Positions 11,152 through 18,463 of a stretch of DNA of 53,286 nucleotides are shown one piece after another. Numbering within the stretch: position 1 is the stretch's first letter; every line of letters starts with the position of its first letter. The position numbers were made by a program, and so were the translations under genes. This DNA comes from Enterovibrio norvegicus DSM 15893 (GTDB taxonomy: Bacteria > Pseudomonadota > Gammaproteobacteria > Enterobacterales > Vibrionaceae): positions 1 through 53,286 of the forward strand of contig NZ_FOWR01000034.1 in assembly GCF_900115495.1 (NCBI RefSeq), in the 5' to 3' direction. The notes below the pieces were generated by a model. The model was not told the origin of the DNA and did no database searches. It saw nothing but the letters and a program-made list of their open reading frames with translations.

Positions 11152-12390
11152 TCACTCCGCCGCACATATCTCGGCAAGCGTATTCAATCGTCGCTCAGGA
11201 TTTTTCACGTAAGGGTTATCGGTGTCCCATGCGTACCCTGCCAATATCGAGCAGATCATTTGTTTAATCTTTGGATCAGGCGACGGGTAGAAAATCACAT
11301 CTTGCAGCGTGCCTTTGTACCAACCTTCGACGTAGCAGCGGAAAGTATCAACACCTTTCAGCAAGGGTTCTGCGTACTCTGATTGCCAATCCACAGACTC
11401 ACCGTTTAATTGGCGCAAAAGCGCAGCAACCGATAACTCTGCAGATTTCATGGCAATCGTCACGCCAGAAGAGAAAACAGGGTCAAGGAACTCGCCAGCA
11501 TTTCCAAGCAATGCAAACTGCTTCGTCGCCAAAGTAGATACATTCGCGGAGTAGCCACCAATGGTGCCTGAAGGGTTCGGATAATCTGCCTTGCTCAACA
11601 AGGCGTTTAAGCGCGGCTCTTCCGAAGCAAGTTCAGCCAGCGCTTCTAAGTGATTATCAGGATAACGATCAAAGAACTCAGGCTCACCCACAACGCCGAA
11701 CGAACAAGTGCCGTTGCTGAACGGGATCAACCAATACCACACATCTTTTGAAGTGGGATGGACAGAGACAAGGATTTTTTCGCGGTCGTATTCTTCATCC
11801 TCGATATTGTCGATGATGTGCGTAAAGATGGCTTTGCGTGGCGGCAAGCAAGACGGCGATTCCAGATCGAGTAACCTCGGCAGCACGCGCCCAAAGCCGC
11901 TCGCATCAAGAATAAACTTGGCCTCAACGTCATACTCCAATCCGTGTTCGTCTTTGACACGCAGAACCGGAGAATCAGAAGAAAGGTCAACCGAGAGTAT
12001 TTCGTGCTGGTAACGAATTTCAACGCCTTGGCGCTCCGCTTCATCAGCGAGGACTTTATCAAACTGTGCGCGTTGCACTTGGTACGTCGTGCCCTCGCCG
12101 AGCGAAAATTTGTCGGTAAAATCAAAGGCGGTGTACTGTCCTTGCCAGTTAAACGCCGCCCCATTTTTAAATTGGAAACCGGCGCTATTCACCGCATCGA
12201 GCATGTTGGCAGCTTTAAGCGATTCCATACAGGCAGGGAGAAGGCTCTCCCCAATAGAGAATCGAGGAAAGGTCGCTTTTTCTAACACCAGCGCCTTCAC
12301 GCCTTGTTGGTGTAATAAGGCGGCGGCGATAGAACCAGAAGGCCCCGCACCAATAATGACCACCTCTGTGGATTCACGGCTCAACAACAT
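11152..12390 (-). CDS. flavin-dependent halogenase-like oxidoreductase of the aryl polyene cluster
   Basis: This is a 412-residue FAD protein. The dinucleotide-binding motif GAGPSG is at 14-19, and FPRFSIGESLLP at 41-52 matches the GES motif of flavin-dependent halogenases. K75 in GFQFKNGAAF lies where these enzymes have their catalytic lysine. WYWLIP at 218-223 fits the halogenase fingerprint WxWxIP, and GNAGEFLDPVFSSGV at 296-310 is a further family motif. At 412 residues it is shorter than tryptophan halogenases (about 530). The family also includes hydroxylases and reductases, so ring halogenation or hydroxylation of the pigment is an inference. It is the last gene of the minus-strand arm. 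AGGAG ends only 2 nt before ATG 12390, so TTG codons 2 or 3 may be the true start. Confidence 0.75.
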   Translation of the reverse strand: MLLSRESTEVVIIGAGPSGSIAAALLHQQGVKALVLEKATFPRFSIGESLLPACMESLKAANMLDAVNSAGFQFKNGAAFNWQGQYTAFDFTDKFSLGEGTTYQVQRAQFDKVLADEAERQGVEIRYQHEILSVDLSSDSPVLRVKDEHGLEYDVEAKFILDASGFGRVLPRLLDLESPSCLPPRKAIFTHIIDNIEDEEYDREKILVSVHPTSKDVWYWLIPFSNGTCSFGVVGEPEFFDRYPDNHLEALAELASEEPRLNALLSKADYPNPSGTIGGYSANVSTLATKQFALLGNAGEFLDPVFSSGVTIAMKSAELSVAALLRQLNGESVDWQSEYAEPLLKGVDTFRCYVEGWYKGTLQDVIFYPSPDPKIKQMICSILAGYAWDTDNPYVKNPERRLNTLAEICAAE

Positions 12391-12464
12391 CTCTCCTTAA
12401 TAAAAACCATGCTCGATAACACCAACGCGCAAGCCGTTAAACACGGATTGTCGACACACCTTTT

Positions 12465-13532
12465 TTAGCGTGCTTTTAATTCTAATAGGGTGTGACCCAA
12501 ACCGATATTGTCCGTTTGCTCCACCACATCAAAACCTGCTTCCTCCACAATTTGAAGGAATTCATTGCAGCGGTAAAAACGGCTGTTGCCGTTCGCCAGG
12601 CACGTAAAATATAGCGAGGTCGCATTCAAACTGTACGACGCCGCTTCATATTTTTGCGCATCCCAAAACAATTCAAGAACATACACCACCGCATCCGGCG
12701 CCATTGCTTGTCTCACACGGCGGAGAATACTGAGAATTTCCATCGGTGAAAAGCAATCAAGGAACTGACTCATCCACCACACGTCCGCGCCCTGCGGCAG
12801 TGCCAAAGACGTGTTCAACGCATCAAAAGGATGACCATGAATGCGACCTTCAAATCCTTGCTGTTTCGCATTTTCTAGCGCCATATTGATTTGCTTCGGC
12901 AAATCAATGATGGTGACGTCGACGTTGTCATCATGGTGACAACACTGCATTGCCCATTTGCCCGTGTTACCGCCGATATCAAAAATCTTTTTCGGTGAAC
13001 GCGCGAACACTTTTTTAAGTAGCAATGGGAACGAACGATCAGAGTAGAAATGATCAAACTGGAACCAGCTTTCTTTCGCCTTTTCAGGCAATTCAGATAA
13101 GCCTTCGTAAATCGTGCTCCACTCACCCAGCTCTTTCAATCCAGCTGGCTTACCTTCTTTGATGGCGTCAGTGAGATGCGCCATCGCGGCGTAACACACG
13201 TCTGCGGTGAAATCCATGTTGGCGCGCGTCATGCCATCATGCAGCACAAAATGGCCAATATTCGCGATTCGGTAGTGTGGTTCGTGCCACGTCACCAATT
13301 TTGCACACAGTGCCATGTCGAGCAACACTTTAACGCCGTACTCAGACACACCTGTCACCTCAGAGAGGCGCACTGCATCCAAGCCTTCAGCGTCTGCATC
13401 ATCCAGCGCTTTCAAAATACCCAGATCACGTAATGTTCTGGCGGTATGAAAAACAATCGGCGCAAAAGCAAGCTTTTGCGCCTCGGTCTTAGCATCAAAC
13501 GCGCTAATGGTATCCACATCAAAAGAATTCAA
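12465..13532 (-). CDS. SAM-dependent methyltransferase of the aryl polyene cluster (ApeB-like)
   Basis: The 355-residue protein has a winged-helix-like N-terminal region (about 15-100, with LSEVTGVSEYGVKVLLDMAL) and a class I methyltransferase fold. SAM motif I is FDIGGNTGKWA (about 180-190), followed by the acidic residue in TIIDLPKQ and a QFLDCFS motif-IV-like segment. This is the layout of O-methyltransferase family 2. Known aryl polyenes carry methyl groups on the aryl head, so aryl methylation is the likely role; C- versus O-methylation cannot be told from sequence. The only good frame start is TTG 13532. It lies 25 bp after the lipoprotein gene and 74 bp before the halogenase-like gene, forming one operon. 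Confidence 0.8.
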   Translation of the reverse strand: MNSFDVDTISAFDAKTEAQKLAFAPIVFHTARTLRDLGILKALDDADAEGLDAVRLSEVTGVSEYGVKVLLDMALCAKLVTWHEPHYRIANIGHFVLHDGMTRANMDFTADVCYAAMAHLTDAIKEGKPAGLKELGEWSTIYEGLSELPEKAKESWFQFDHFYSDRSFPLLLKKVFARSPKKIFDIGGNTGKWAMQCCHHDDNVDVTIIDLPKQINMALENAKQQGFEGRIHGHPFDALNTSLALPQGADVWWMSQFLDCFSPMEILSILRRVRQAMAPDAVVYVLELFWDAQKYEAASYSLNATSLYFTCLANGNSRFYRCNEFLQIVEEAGFDVVEQTDNIGLGHTLLELKAR

Positions 13533-13557
13533 ATTAAAACCTATTACTTAACATCAG

Positions 13558-13953
13558 TTACTTTTGAGATGCAGACAGCATTGAAAGCTTTTTACGAATA
13601 TCTACATCTAGGTTGTTGATCCAGCGATTGTAATTACGGTGAATCTTGCCATCGCTGTATTTTAAATTGTCAGAGTCAACATAGTGAATGGAATACACTT
13701 TATCGCTGTACTTCACATCAATGACCGCACTGTGAGAGCGTACAAATAATTCGCCGCGGATAACGCCAGGCTCAATCTCAGTCATCACCCATCCACGGTT
13801 TGACCCAGACTGAAGAATAGCTTGCTTCACGGTTGCAGCCGGCAGGTTATACGCGATAGGGGCATTTTCAACATTTCTGATCGGTTGCACGCGACCACAA
13901 CCAACTAACAAGACAGACAAGGTAAGCAAAACCAGATATTTTTGAATTTTCAC
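13558..13953 (-). CDS. small outer-envelope lipoprotein of the aryl polyene cluster
   Basis: A 131-residue protein with a type II signal peptide: a Lys-containing start, a hydrophobic stretch (residues 6-17), and a lipobox LVGC with the lipidated cysteine at C19. No Asp follows the cysteine, which suggests the outer membrane. The mature part is short, rich in beta-type segments, and of unknown function. It may correspond to the first gene (apeA) of enterobacterial ape clusters, but I am not certain of that equivalence. The start is GTG 13953, chosen because AAGGAG lies 6-11 bases upstream. It is the first gene of the minus-strand arm, divergent from apeC. Confidence 0.75.
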   Translation of the reverse strand: MKIQKYLVLLTLSVLLVGCGRVQPIRNVENAPIAYNLPAATVKQAILQSGSNRGWVMTEIEPGVIRGELFVRSHSAVIDVKYSDKVYSIHYVDSDNLKYSDGKIHRNYNRWINNLDVDIRKKLSMLSASQK

Positions 13954-14011
13954 GACACACTCCTTGTTATTTCACAGGCGGGCTGATTACCTATACCGAA
14001 GATTACGATAT

Positions 14012-14054
14012 GATCATGCATTACAACATTGATCGAACCGTAAGAAAATTGATC
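14012..14054. promoter_or_regulatory. three evenly spaced GATC sites in the divergent ape promoter region
   Basis: GATC occurs at 14012-14015, 14031-14034 and 14051-14054, spaced 19 and 20 bp. The last two sit in direct repeats of ATTGATC with a 20-bp period. This is inside the 134-bp region between the lipoprotein gene and apeC, where the promoters of both arms must lie. Two-helical-turn spacing fits a repeated operator or Dam-methylation-sensitive control, but no regulator is identified. Confidence 0.4.
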
Positions 14055-14087
14055 AATAACATAATCAGCGACGTTATAGCACCTCCC

Positions 14088-14837
14088 ATGAGTAGTATTC
14101 AATTCAATCTGCAACGACTAAATGCACTGTCACCAGGCCTTGAAAACACTGAGGCATGGGAGAATTGGTGTCAGCGAAATCACGCTTGGCCAGAGGGCGC
14201 GCCTGCACCTAGAACAGACGCCATTCCAGCCATGATGAAGCGTAGAATGAGTCCAATCAGCAAGTTAGCGGTGCAAGTTGCCACTGAACTTTCTCGCGCT
14301 GAGCACATCGATTTCGTGGTGTTTTCAAGCCGTCATGGTGAACTGCAACGTACAGCCACCCTGTTGAAAGACATACAGATGGGAGAGCCAGCGTCTCCTA
14401 CCGCGTTCTCACAATCGGTGCACAATACCGCTGCAGGCTTATTCACTATCGCCACCAAAACGCCTGTGCCCGCAACCTCATTGGCGGCGGGAGAAGACAC
14501 CTTTCACTGCGCCCTGACGGAAGCGGCGATTTATCTTAGCGAGCACCCTGAACACCGCGTTCTCGTGATCGATTTCGATGCGCCTACCCCTGAACCTTAC
14601 GATGCATTTGAACAGCAAGCATTCCAACCCTATGCGTTGGGTTTGTTACTCACAAAAGGTGACGACATTCGTATTGATCGACACCCAATGAACGGCGTTA
14701 ACGGTGGTGATACTCAAGAAAAAGACTTGCCACAAGGGCTTGCCTTCTACTCACAATGGCTTGACCAACGCACCCTTTTTGAGATTGAAAGCACACGCCA
14801 ATCTTGGCGCTGGCACATCAAGCAGGCAGAAAAATGA
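14088..14837 (+). CDS. apeC: ApeC, chain-length-factor-like partial ketosynthase
   Basis: The 249-residue protein matches the short beta-ketoacyl synthase-like N-terminal domain family seen in aryl polyene clusters. It has W-rich N-terminal motifs (AWENWC, near residues 20-25) and SVHNTAAG in place of a normal active-site cysteine loop. It lacks the C-terminal thiolase half with the two histidines. In characterised APE systems ApeC pairs with the ketosynthase ApeO as a chain-length-factor-like subunit. An upstream ATG at 14010 would add 26 residues unlike the family, so 14088 is preferred, although no clear Shine-Dalgarno sequence is present. It is the first gene of the long operon and overlaps apeD by 4 bp. 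Confidence 0.75.
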   Translation: MSSIQFNLQRLNALSPGLENTEAWENWCQRNHAWPEGAPAPRTDAIPAMMKRRMSPISKLAVQVATELSRAEHIDFVVFSSRHGELQRTATLLKDIQMGEPASPTAFSQSVHNTAAGLFTIATKTPVPATSLAAGEDTFHCALTEAAIYLSEHPEHRVLVIDFDAPTPEPYDAFEQQAFQPYALGLLLTKGDDIRIDRHPMNGVNGGDTQEKDLPQGLAFYSQWLDQRTLFEIESTRQSWRWHIKQAEK

Positions 14838-15625
14838 TCACTGCCGTCAGCAAAGGATGGCGTGTTTTTGCTACTGGTTTTTGTTTCAGCCTTTTTGGGC
14901 TGGGCGCATTGCTGCTGACATTCCTCGTTTTTCCTTTGATGACCTTTACTGCAAAGGATCATCAAGACAGGGAAAAGCGCGTACAACGGATCATTCAAAA
15001 AACGTTTCTACTGTTCTGTTTGATCATGAAATACACAGGTGCGATCAATTTTCGCATTACGGGTGCCGAAAAGCTGAAGGAAGACAGAAGCTGCCTGATC
15101 CTCGCCAACCACCCAAGCTTGATCGATTACGTACTTATCGCATCGCAACTACCACAATGTGATTGTTTAGTGAAATCAGCCATATGGCATAACCCTTTTA
15201 TGAAGGGCATCGTCAAGGCAGCAGGCTACATCCCCAATAACAGCCCTGATGATCTTTTTTCACGTTGCGGTGAACGCCTTGGCGACGGTAACGTGTTGCT
15301 CATTTTTCCTGAAGGTACGCGCACCACGCCCAATGAGCGGTCCGTGTTGCAACGCGGTGCCTCACAGATTGCCGTAAGAACACAAACGGACATCCGCATC
15401 GTTCATATCACCGTCACACCCAGTTTTCTCACCAAAGAAAAGAAATGGTATCAAGTTCCAGACACGAGACCCTTTTTTCATGTGCAGGTGAAAGGTAAGA
15501 TAGTCGCGAGTGAATTCACAGATTGTGATGTAGCGGAAGCGACACTGGCTCGTCGGCTGAATAAAACGCTGGCATCGGCACTATTTCCAAACACTGACAA
15601 TTCCAAACATCAACACTCAACATAA
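14834..15625 (+). CDS. apeD: ApeD, 1-acylglycerol-3-phosphate-type acyltransferase
   Basis: The ATGA overlap with apeC fixes the start at 14834, giving 263 residues. An N-terminal membrane segment (about residues 10-38) is followed by a PlsC-type acyltransferase domain. That domain has the catalytic HX4D motif in NHPSLIDY (about 90-97) and the substrate motif FPEGTRTTP (about 157-165). Such enzymes move acyl groups from acyl-ACP or CoA to a lipid acceptor on the inner membrane. In the aryl polyene pathway it probably helps attach the polyene or a fatty acid to the lipid anchor; the acceptor is not known from this sequence. Confidence 0.82.
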   Translation: MITAVSKGWRVFATGFCFSLFGLGALLLTFLVFPLMTFTAKDHQDREKRVQRIIQKTFLLFCLIMKYTGAINFRITGAEKLKEDRSCLILANHPSLIDYVLIASQLPQCDCLVKSAIWHNPFMKGIVKAAGYIPNNSPDDLFSRCGERLGDGNVLLIFPEGTRTTPNERSVLQRGASQIAVRTQTDIRIVHITVTPSFLTKEKKWYQVPDTRPFFHVQVKGKIVASEFTDCDVAEATLARRLNKTLASALFPNTDNSKHQHST

Positions 15626-15632
15626 GAAGGCT

Positions 15633-15893
15633 ATGGTGAATACACTACATAACGAGCTAAAAACCTTGATTATCGAGGCATTGAACCTTGAAGATCTGAC
15701 TATTGACGATATTGAAACCGATGCTCCTCTTTTCGGAGAAGGACTTGGGCTTGATTCCATTGATGCCCTAGAGCTTGGGCTAGCCATTAAAAAAGCGTAC
15801 AACGTGGTACTGGATGCTGATGACAGCAACACCCGCGAGCATTTTGCTTCTGTCGCTAACTTGGCTACGTTCATCTCTGCCAACAAAGCGTAA
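15633..15893 (+). CDS. apeE: ApeE, acyl carrier protein
   Basis: An 86-residue acidic acyl carrier protein. The phosphopantetheine attachment site is S42 in LGLDSIDALE. It must be converted to the holo form by a phosphopantetheinyl transferase; none lies inside the ape operon, but acpS is the next gene beyond it. It is one of two adjacent carrier proteins, which differ in sequence apart from the DSIDA core. In the pathway it carries starter, extender or anchor acyl groups for the ketosynthases. AGAAGG upstream is a good ribosome site. Confidence 0.92.
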   Translation: MVNTLHNELKTLIIEALNLEDLTIDDIETDAPLFGEGLGLDSIDALELGLAIKKAYNVVLDADDSNTREHFASVANLATFISANKA

Positions 15894-15900
15894 GTAAATA

Positions 15901-16161
15901 ATGACAGAAGTAAGCAAAACCCAAGTATTTGAACAGGTACGTGACGCTCTTGTTGAGCTGTTTGAGCTCGATCCAGCGGACATCACACTGGAAATCCACC
16001 TGTACCAAGAACTTGATTTAGACAGTATTGATGCGGTTGATTTGGTTGTTCATCTGCAAAATCTCACAGGTAAAAAAATCAAACCTGAAGAGTTTAAATC
16101 AGTACGCACAGTACAAGACGTTGTTGATTCCGTAGTTAATCTGCTTTCTGAAGCCCAATGA
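15901..16161 (+). CDS. apeF: ApeF, acyl carrier protein
   Basis: The second 86-residue carrier protein, 7 bp after apeE. S42 in ELDLDSIDAVDL is the expected phosphopantetheine site. The EEFKSVRTVQDVVDSV tail is the usual fourth helix of carrier proteins. Two carrier proteins side by side are characteristic of aryl polyene clusters. It overlaps apeG by four bases (ATGA), so the two are probably translationally coupled. Confidence 0.92.
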   Translation: MTEVSKTQVFEQVRDALVELFELDPADITLEIHLYQELDLDSIDAVDLVVHLQNLTGKKIKPEEFKSVRTVQDVVDSVVNLLSEAQ

Positions 16162-16712
16162 GGCTACTTACCGTTTTAGCGGGCTTGCTGTTGCTCGCCT
16201 ATCCGCTAGCGGTATACGCAGGACTCTCAAACTTTGGGATCGCTCCCCTCGCACTTGTGCTCGTCATCCTTTTTGGGTTTCGCATCGCTTCTGGTCATTT
16301 AGCCAATCGTGGACCATTGAAACACCTCGCTGTCGTCACTGGCGCAATCGGTATTGTGCTCGTGTCTCTCGGTTATCTGTTTCGACAACACGATTGGCTG
16401 CTGTTTTACCCGGTTGCCGTCAATAGCGTCATGCTGACAGCGTTTGCCTATAGTCTGACTCAATCTCAATCCATGATTGAACGACTCGCACGGTTGCAAG
16501 ATCCCGACCTCCCACCTTCCGGTGTACGTTATACCCGTAACGTCACCAAAATCTGGTGTGTGTTTTTTCTGGTGAATGGCAGCATTGCGTTAGCAACCTG
16601 TTTTATGCCCCTGACATCTTGGACACTCTACAACGGCTTATTAAGCTATGTTGCGGCGGGCGTTTTGTTCGGCATTGAGTTTGTGGTCAGAAAAAGGGTT
16701 CAGACGTCCTAA
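16158..16712 (+). CDS. apeG: ApeG, small integral membrane protein of the aryl polyene cluster
   Basis: The 184-residue protein is mostly hydrophobic, with about five or six membrane segments (near 2-20, 24-45, 53-70, 75-95, 130-150 and 155-172). It matches the membrane protein regularly found between the carrier-protein and ligase genes of ape clusters (COG4648-like). No catalytic motif is visible and its role is unknown; involvement in polyene transfer or export across the inner membrane is a guess from context. ATG overlaps the apeF stop by 4 bp, and its TAA overlaps the apeH ATG by 1 bp. Confidence 0.75.
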   Translation: MRLLTVLAGLLLLAYPLAVYAGLSNFGIAPLALVLVILFGFRIASGHLANRGPLKHLAVVTGAIGIVLVSLGYLFRQHDWLLFYPVAVNSVMLTAFAYSLTQSQSMIERLARLQDPDLPPSGVRYTRNVTKIWCVFFLVNGSIALATCFMPLTSWTLYNGLLSYVAAGVLFGIEFVVRKRVQTS

Positions 16713-18088
16713 TGTCTCTCATTCCTCTTGCACAGTTGCTGGCGTGTGAACGTCCGCATGATCACCCTGTCGCGTTCAGTGACAATCACACAGCAACATG
16801 GGCACAGTTTCAACATGACGTGTCGTCACTTACTGCGCACTTCGAGGCCAAAGAAGAACAACGTTGGGCCTTGGCATTTGATGACAGCTACCTGTTTGCG
16901 ACCGCTTTTTTGGCGCTTTGCCACGCACGAAAAAACATTGTGCTTCCTGGCAATCTCCAACCCGGCGCGCTCAATGAACTGCGTCCGCATTTCGATGCCA
17001 TTGTGCATGATGAGCGCATTCAACTGCTCGCAAACACCCCTGCTGTATCTCTTCCGTACGCAGAGGTAAACACGCACGCCAATCTTTCACGCCCTGCCCC
17101 TTTTAATGCTGTCACGCTGACTTTGTTTACATCTGGGTCAAGTTCGACGCCGAAGGCCATCGTGAAACAGCTCAGTCAGCTCCAAGCAGAGCTCAACCAG
17201 CTTGAGTTTCAATGGGGGGAATCACTGTCGAACACCCGCGTTCAAAGTACGGTATCCCACCAGCATATTTATGGCTTGTTGTTCCGCGTGCTTTGGCCAT
17301 TAAGTGCAGGCCGTGCCTTCTCATGCAGTGATTTGGTTTACCCTGAACAAGTCAGCGCCGCAGCGCAATCCGATGCCACCTTGATCAGCAGCCCAGCGTT
17401 GCTAAAACGCTTAGAAGGCCAATGCAAACACAACGAATACCGCGCGGTATTTTCGTCCGGCGGCCCGCTTCCTTTTGATGCTTCAACGCACAGTGAGCAG
17501 TTACTCGGTCAACGCCCTGTCGAGGTCTATGGCAGCACAGAAACCGGCGGCATTGGTTTTAGACAACAAACCCTTTCGACTCAGCCTTGGCAATTGTTTG
17601 ATGACATTCGTGCCGAACTGGATGAGCACGGCTGCCTACGCTTACTGTCTCCTTACATTGATGCCAATGCGTGGTACCAAACCGCGGATCTTTGCGACCT
17701 CATCAACGACACCCAGTTCGTGCTGAAAGGCCGCGCAGATCGCGTCATAAAATTGGAAGAAAAGCGCGTCTCATTATCTGAGATAGAACAACGACTTTGC
17801 GAAAACGCATGGATTTCTGATGCCGCTTCTTTGGTTTTGTCACTTGATGAGCGCCAAGTTGTTGCCGCAGTCGTGGTATTATCCCCAAAAGGACAGCGGA
17901 AGGTTGCCGACGTTGGGAAAGGAAAATTTCAGCTAGCACTGAGACAACAACTTCGAGATTGGTTAGAGCCGATTGCGATTCCTCGCCAGCTCCGATTTGT
18001 TAATGCAATACCGCAAAACAGTCAGGGAAAACGACAGAAACAGGTGATTGAATCTTTATTTTCACCCGCATCGTCGACGAACGAGTAA
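16712..18088 (+). CDS. apeH: ApeH, AMP-dependent aryl acid:ACP ligase
   Basis: The 458-residue protein belongs to the ANL adenylating enzyme family. The ATP-binding motif is LFTSGSSSTPK (138-148), the A5-type motif is YGSTETGG (273-280), and the hinge and C-terminal part has KGRADRVIKLEEKRVS. A near-terminal NSQGKRQK carries the likely catalytic lysine. It is about 50 residues shorter than many acyl-CoA synthetases, as usual for ApeH. Characterised ApeH loads an aryl acid starter onto an aryl polyene carrier protein. Here the neighbouring ammonia lyase suggests a cinnamate- or coumarate-type substrate. Confidence 0.87.
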   Translation: MSLIPLAQLLACERPHDHPVAFSDNHTATWAQFQHDVSSLTAHFEAKEEQRWALAFDDSYLFATAFLALCHARKNIVLPGNLQPGALNELRPHFDAIVHDERIQLLANTPAVSLPYAEVNTHANLSRPAPFNAVTLTLFTSGSSSTPKAIVKQLSQLQAELNQLEFQWGESLSNTRVQSTVSHQHIYGLLFRVLWPLSAGRAFSCSDLVYPEQVSAAAQSDATLISSPALLKRLEGQCKHNEYRAVFSSGGPLPFDASTHSEQLLGQRPVEVYGSTETGGIGFRQQTLSTQPWQLFDDIRAELDEHGCLRLLSPYIDANAWYQTADLCDLINDTQFVLKGRADRVIKLEEKRVSLSEIEQRLCENAWISDAASLVLSLDERQVVAAVVVLSPKGQRKVADVGKGKFQLALRQQLRDWLEPIAIPRQLRFVNAIPQNSQGKRQKQVIESLFSPASSTNE

Positions 18089-18098
18089 CAGGTAAACC

Positions 18099-18449
18099 AT
18101 GCAAAGAAAACCCACTTTACTCAATACAACATTGAGTGAGAACACCGCCACATTAACCTTGAAAGTGGACGCAAGCCTTGAAGACTTCAAAGGCCACTTT
18201 CCAGTGTTCGCACTTCTCCCTGGCGTGACCCAGATTGATCTGGCGGTGCGTTACGCACGCGATACCCTTGGCATTAATGGCACCTTCGGTGGCATGGAAG
18301 TGATCAAATTCCAAGACCCAATTTTGCCTAATGCCACAGTAGACCTAACGCTTACATGGCACCCAGACAAAGAGAAACTGCATTTCAGCTATCAATCAGG
18401 CACCACTGCGCACTCATCAGGCCGCGTAACCCTTCGTCAGGCACAGTGA
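18099..18449 (+). CDS. apeI: ApeI, 3-hydroxyacyl-ACP dehydratase
   Basis: A 116-residue single hot-dog protein of the FabA/FabZ type. The catalytic histidine is H33 in KGHFPVFALLPGV, and the central helix is VTQIDLAVRYA. It removes water from the 3-hydroxyacyl intermediates so that the growing chain becomes conjugated. It is one of two dehydratases in the cluster (with ApeP); in studied systems the two form a heteromeric dehydratase. Confidence 0.87.
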   Translation: MQRKPTLLNTTLSENTATLTLKVDASLEDFKGHFPVFALLPGVTQIDLAVRYARDTLGINGTFGGMEVIKFQDPILPNATVDLTLTWHPDKEKLHFSYQSGTTAHSSGRVTLRQAQ

Positions 18450-18463
18450 GTGATTAACGTCGT

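Noticed and set aside
14010-14087. N-terminal extension of apeC from ATG 14010
   Set aside because: The added 26 residues are unlike the family and the DNA has promoter-like repeats.
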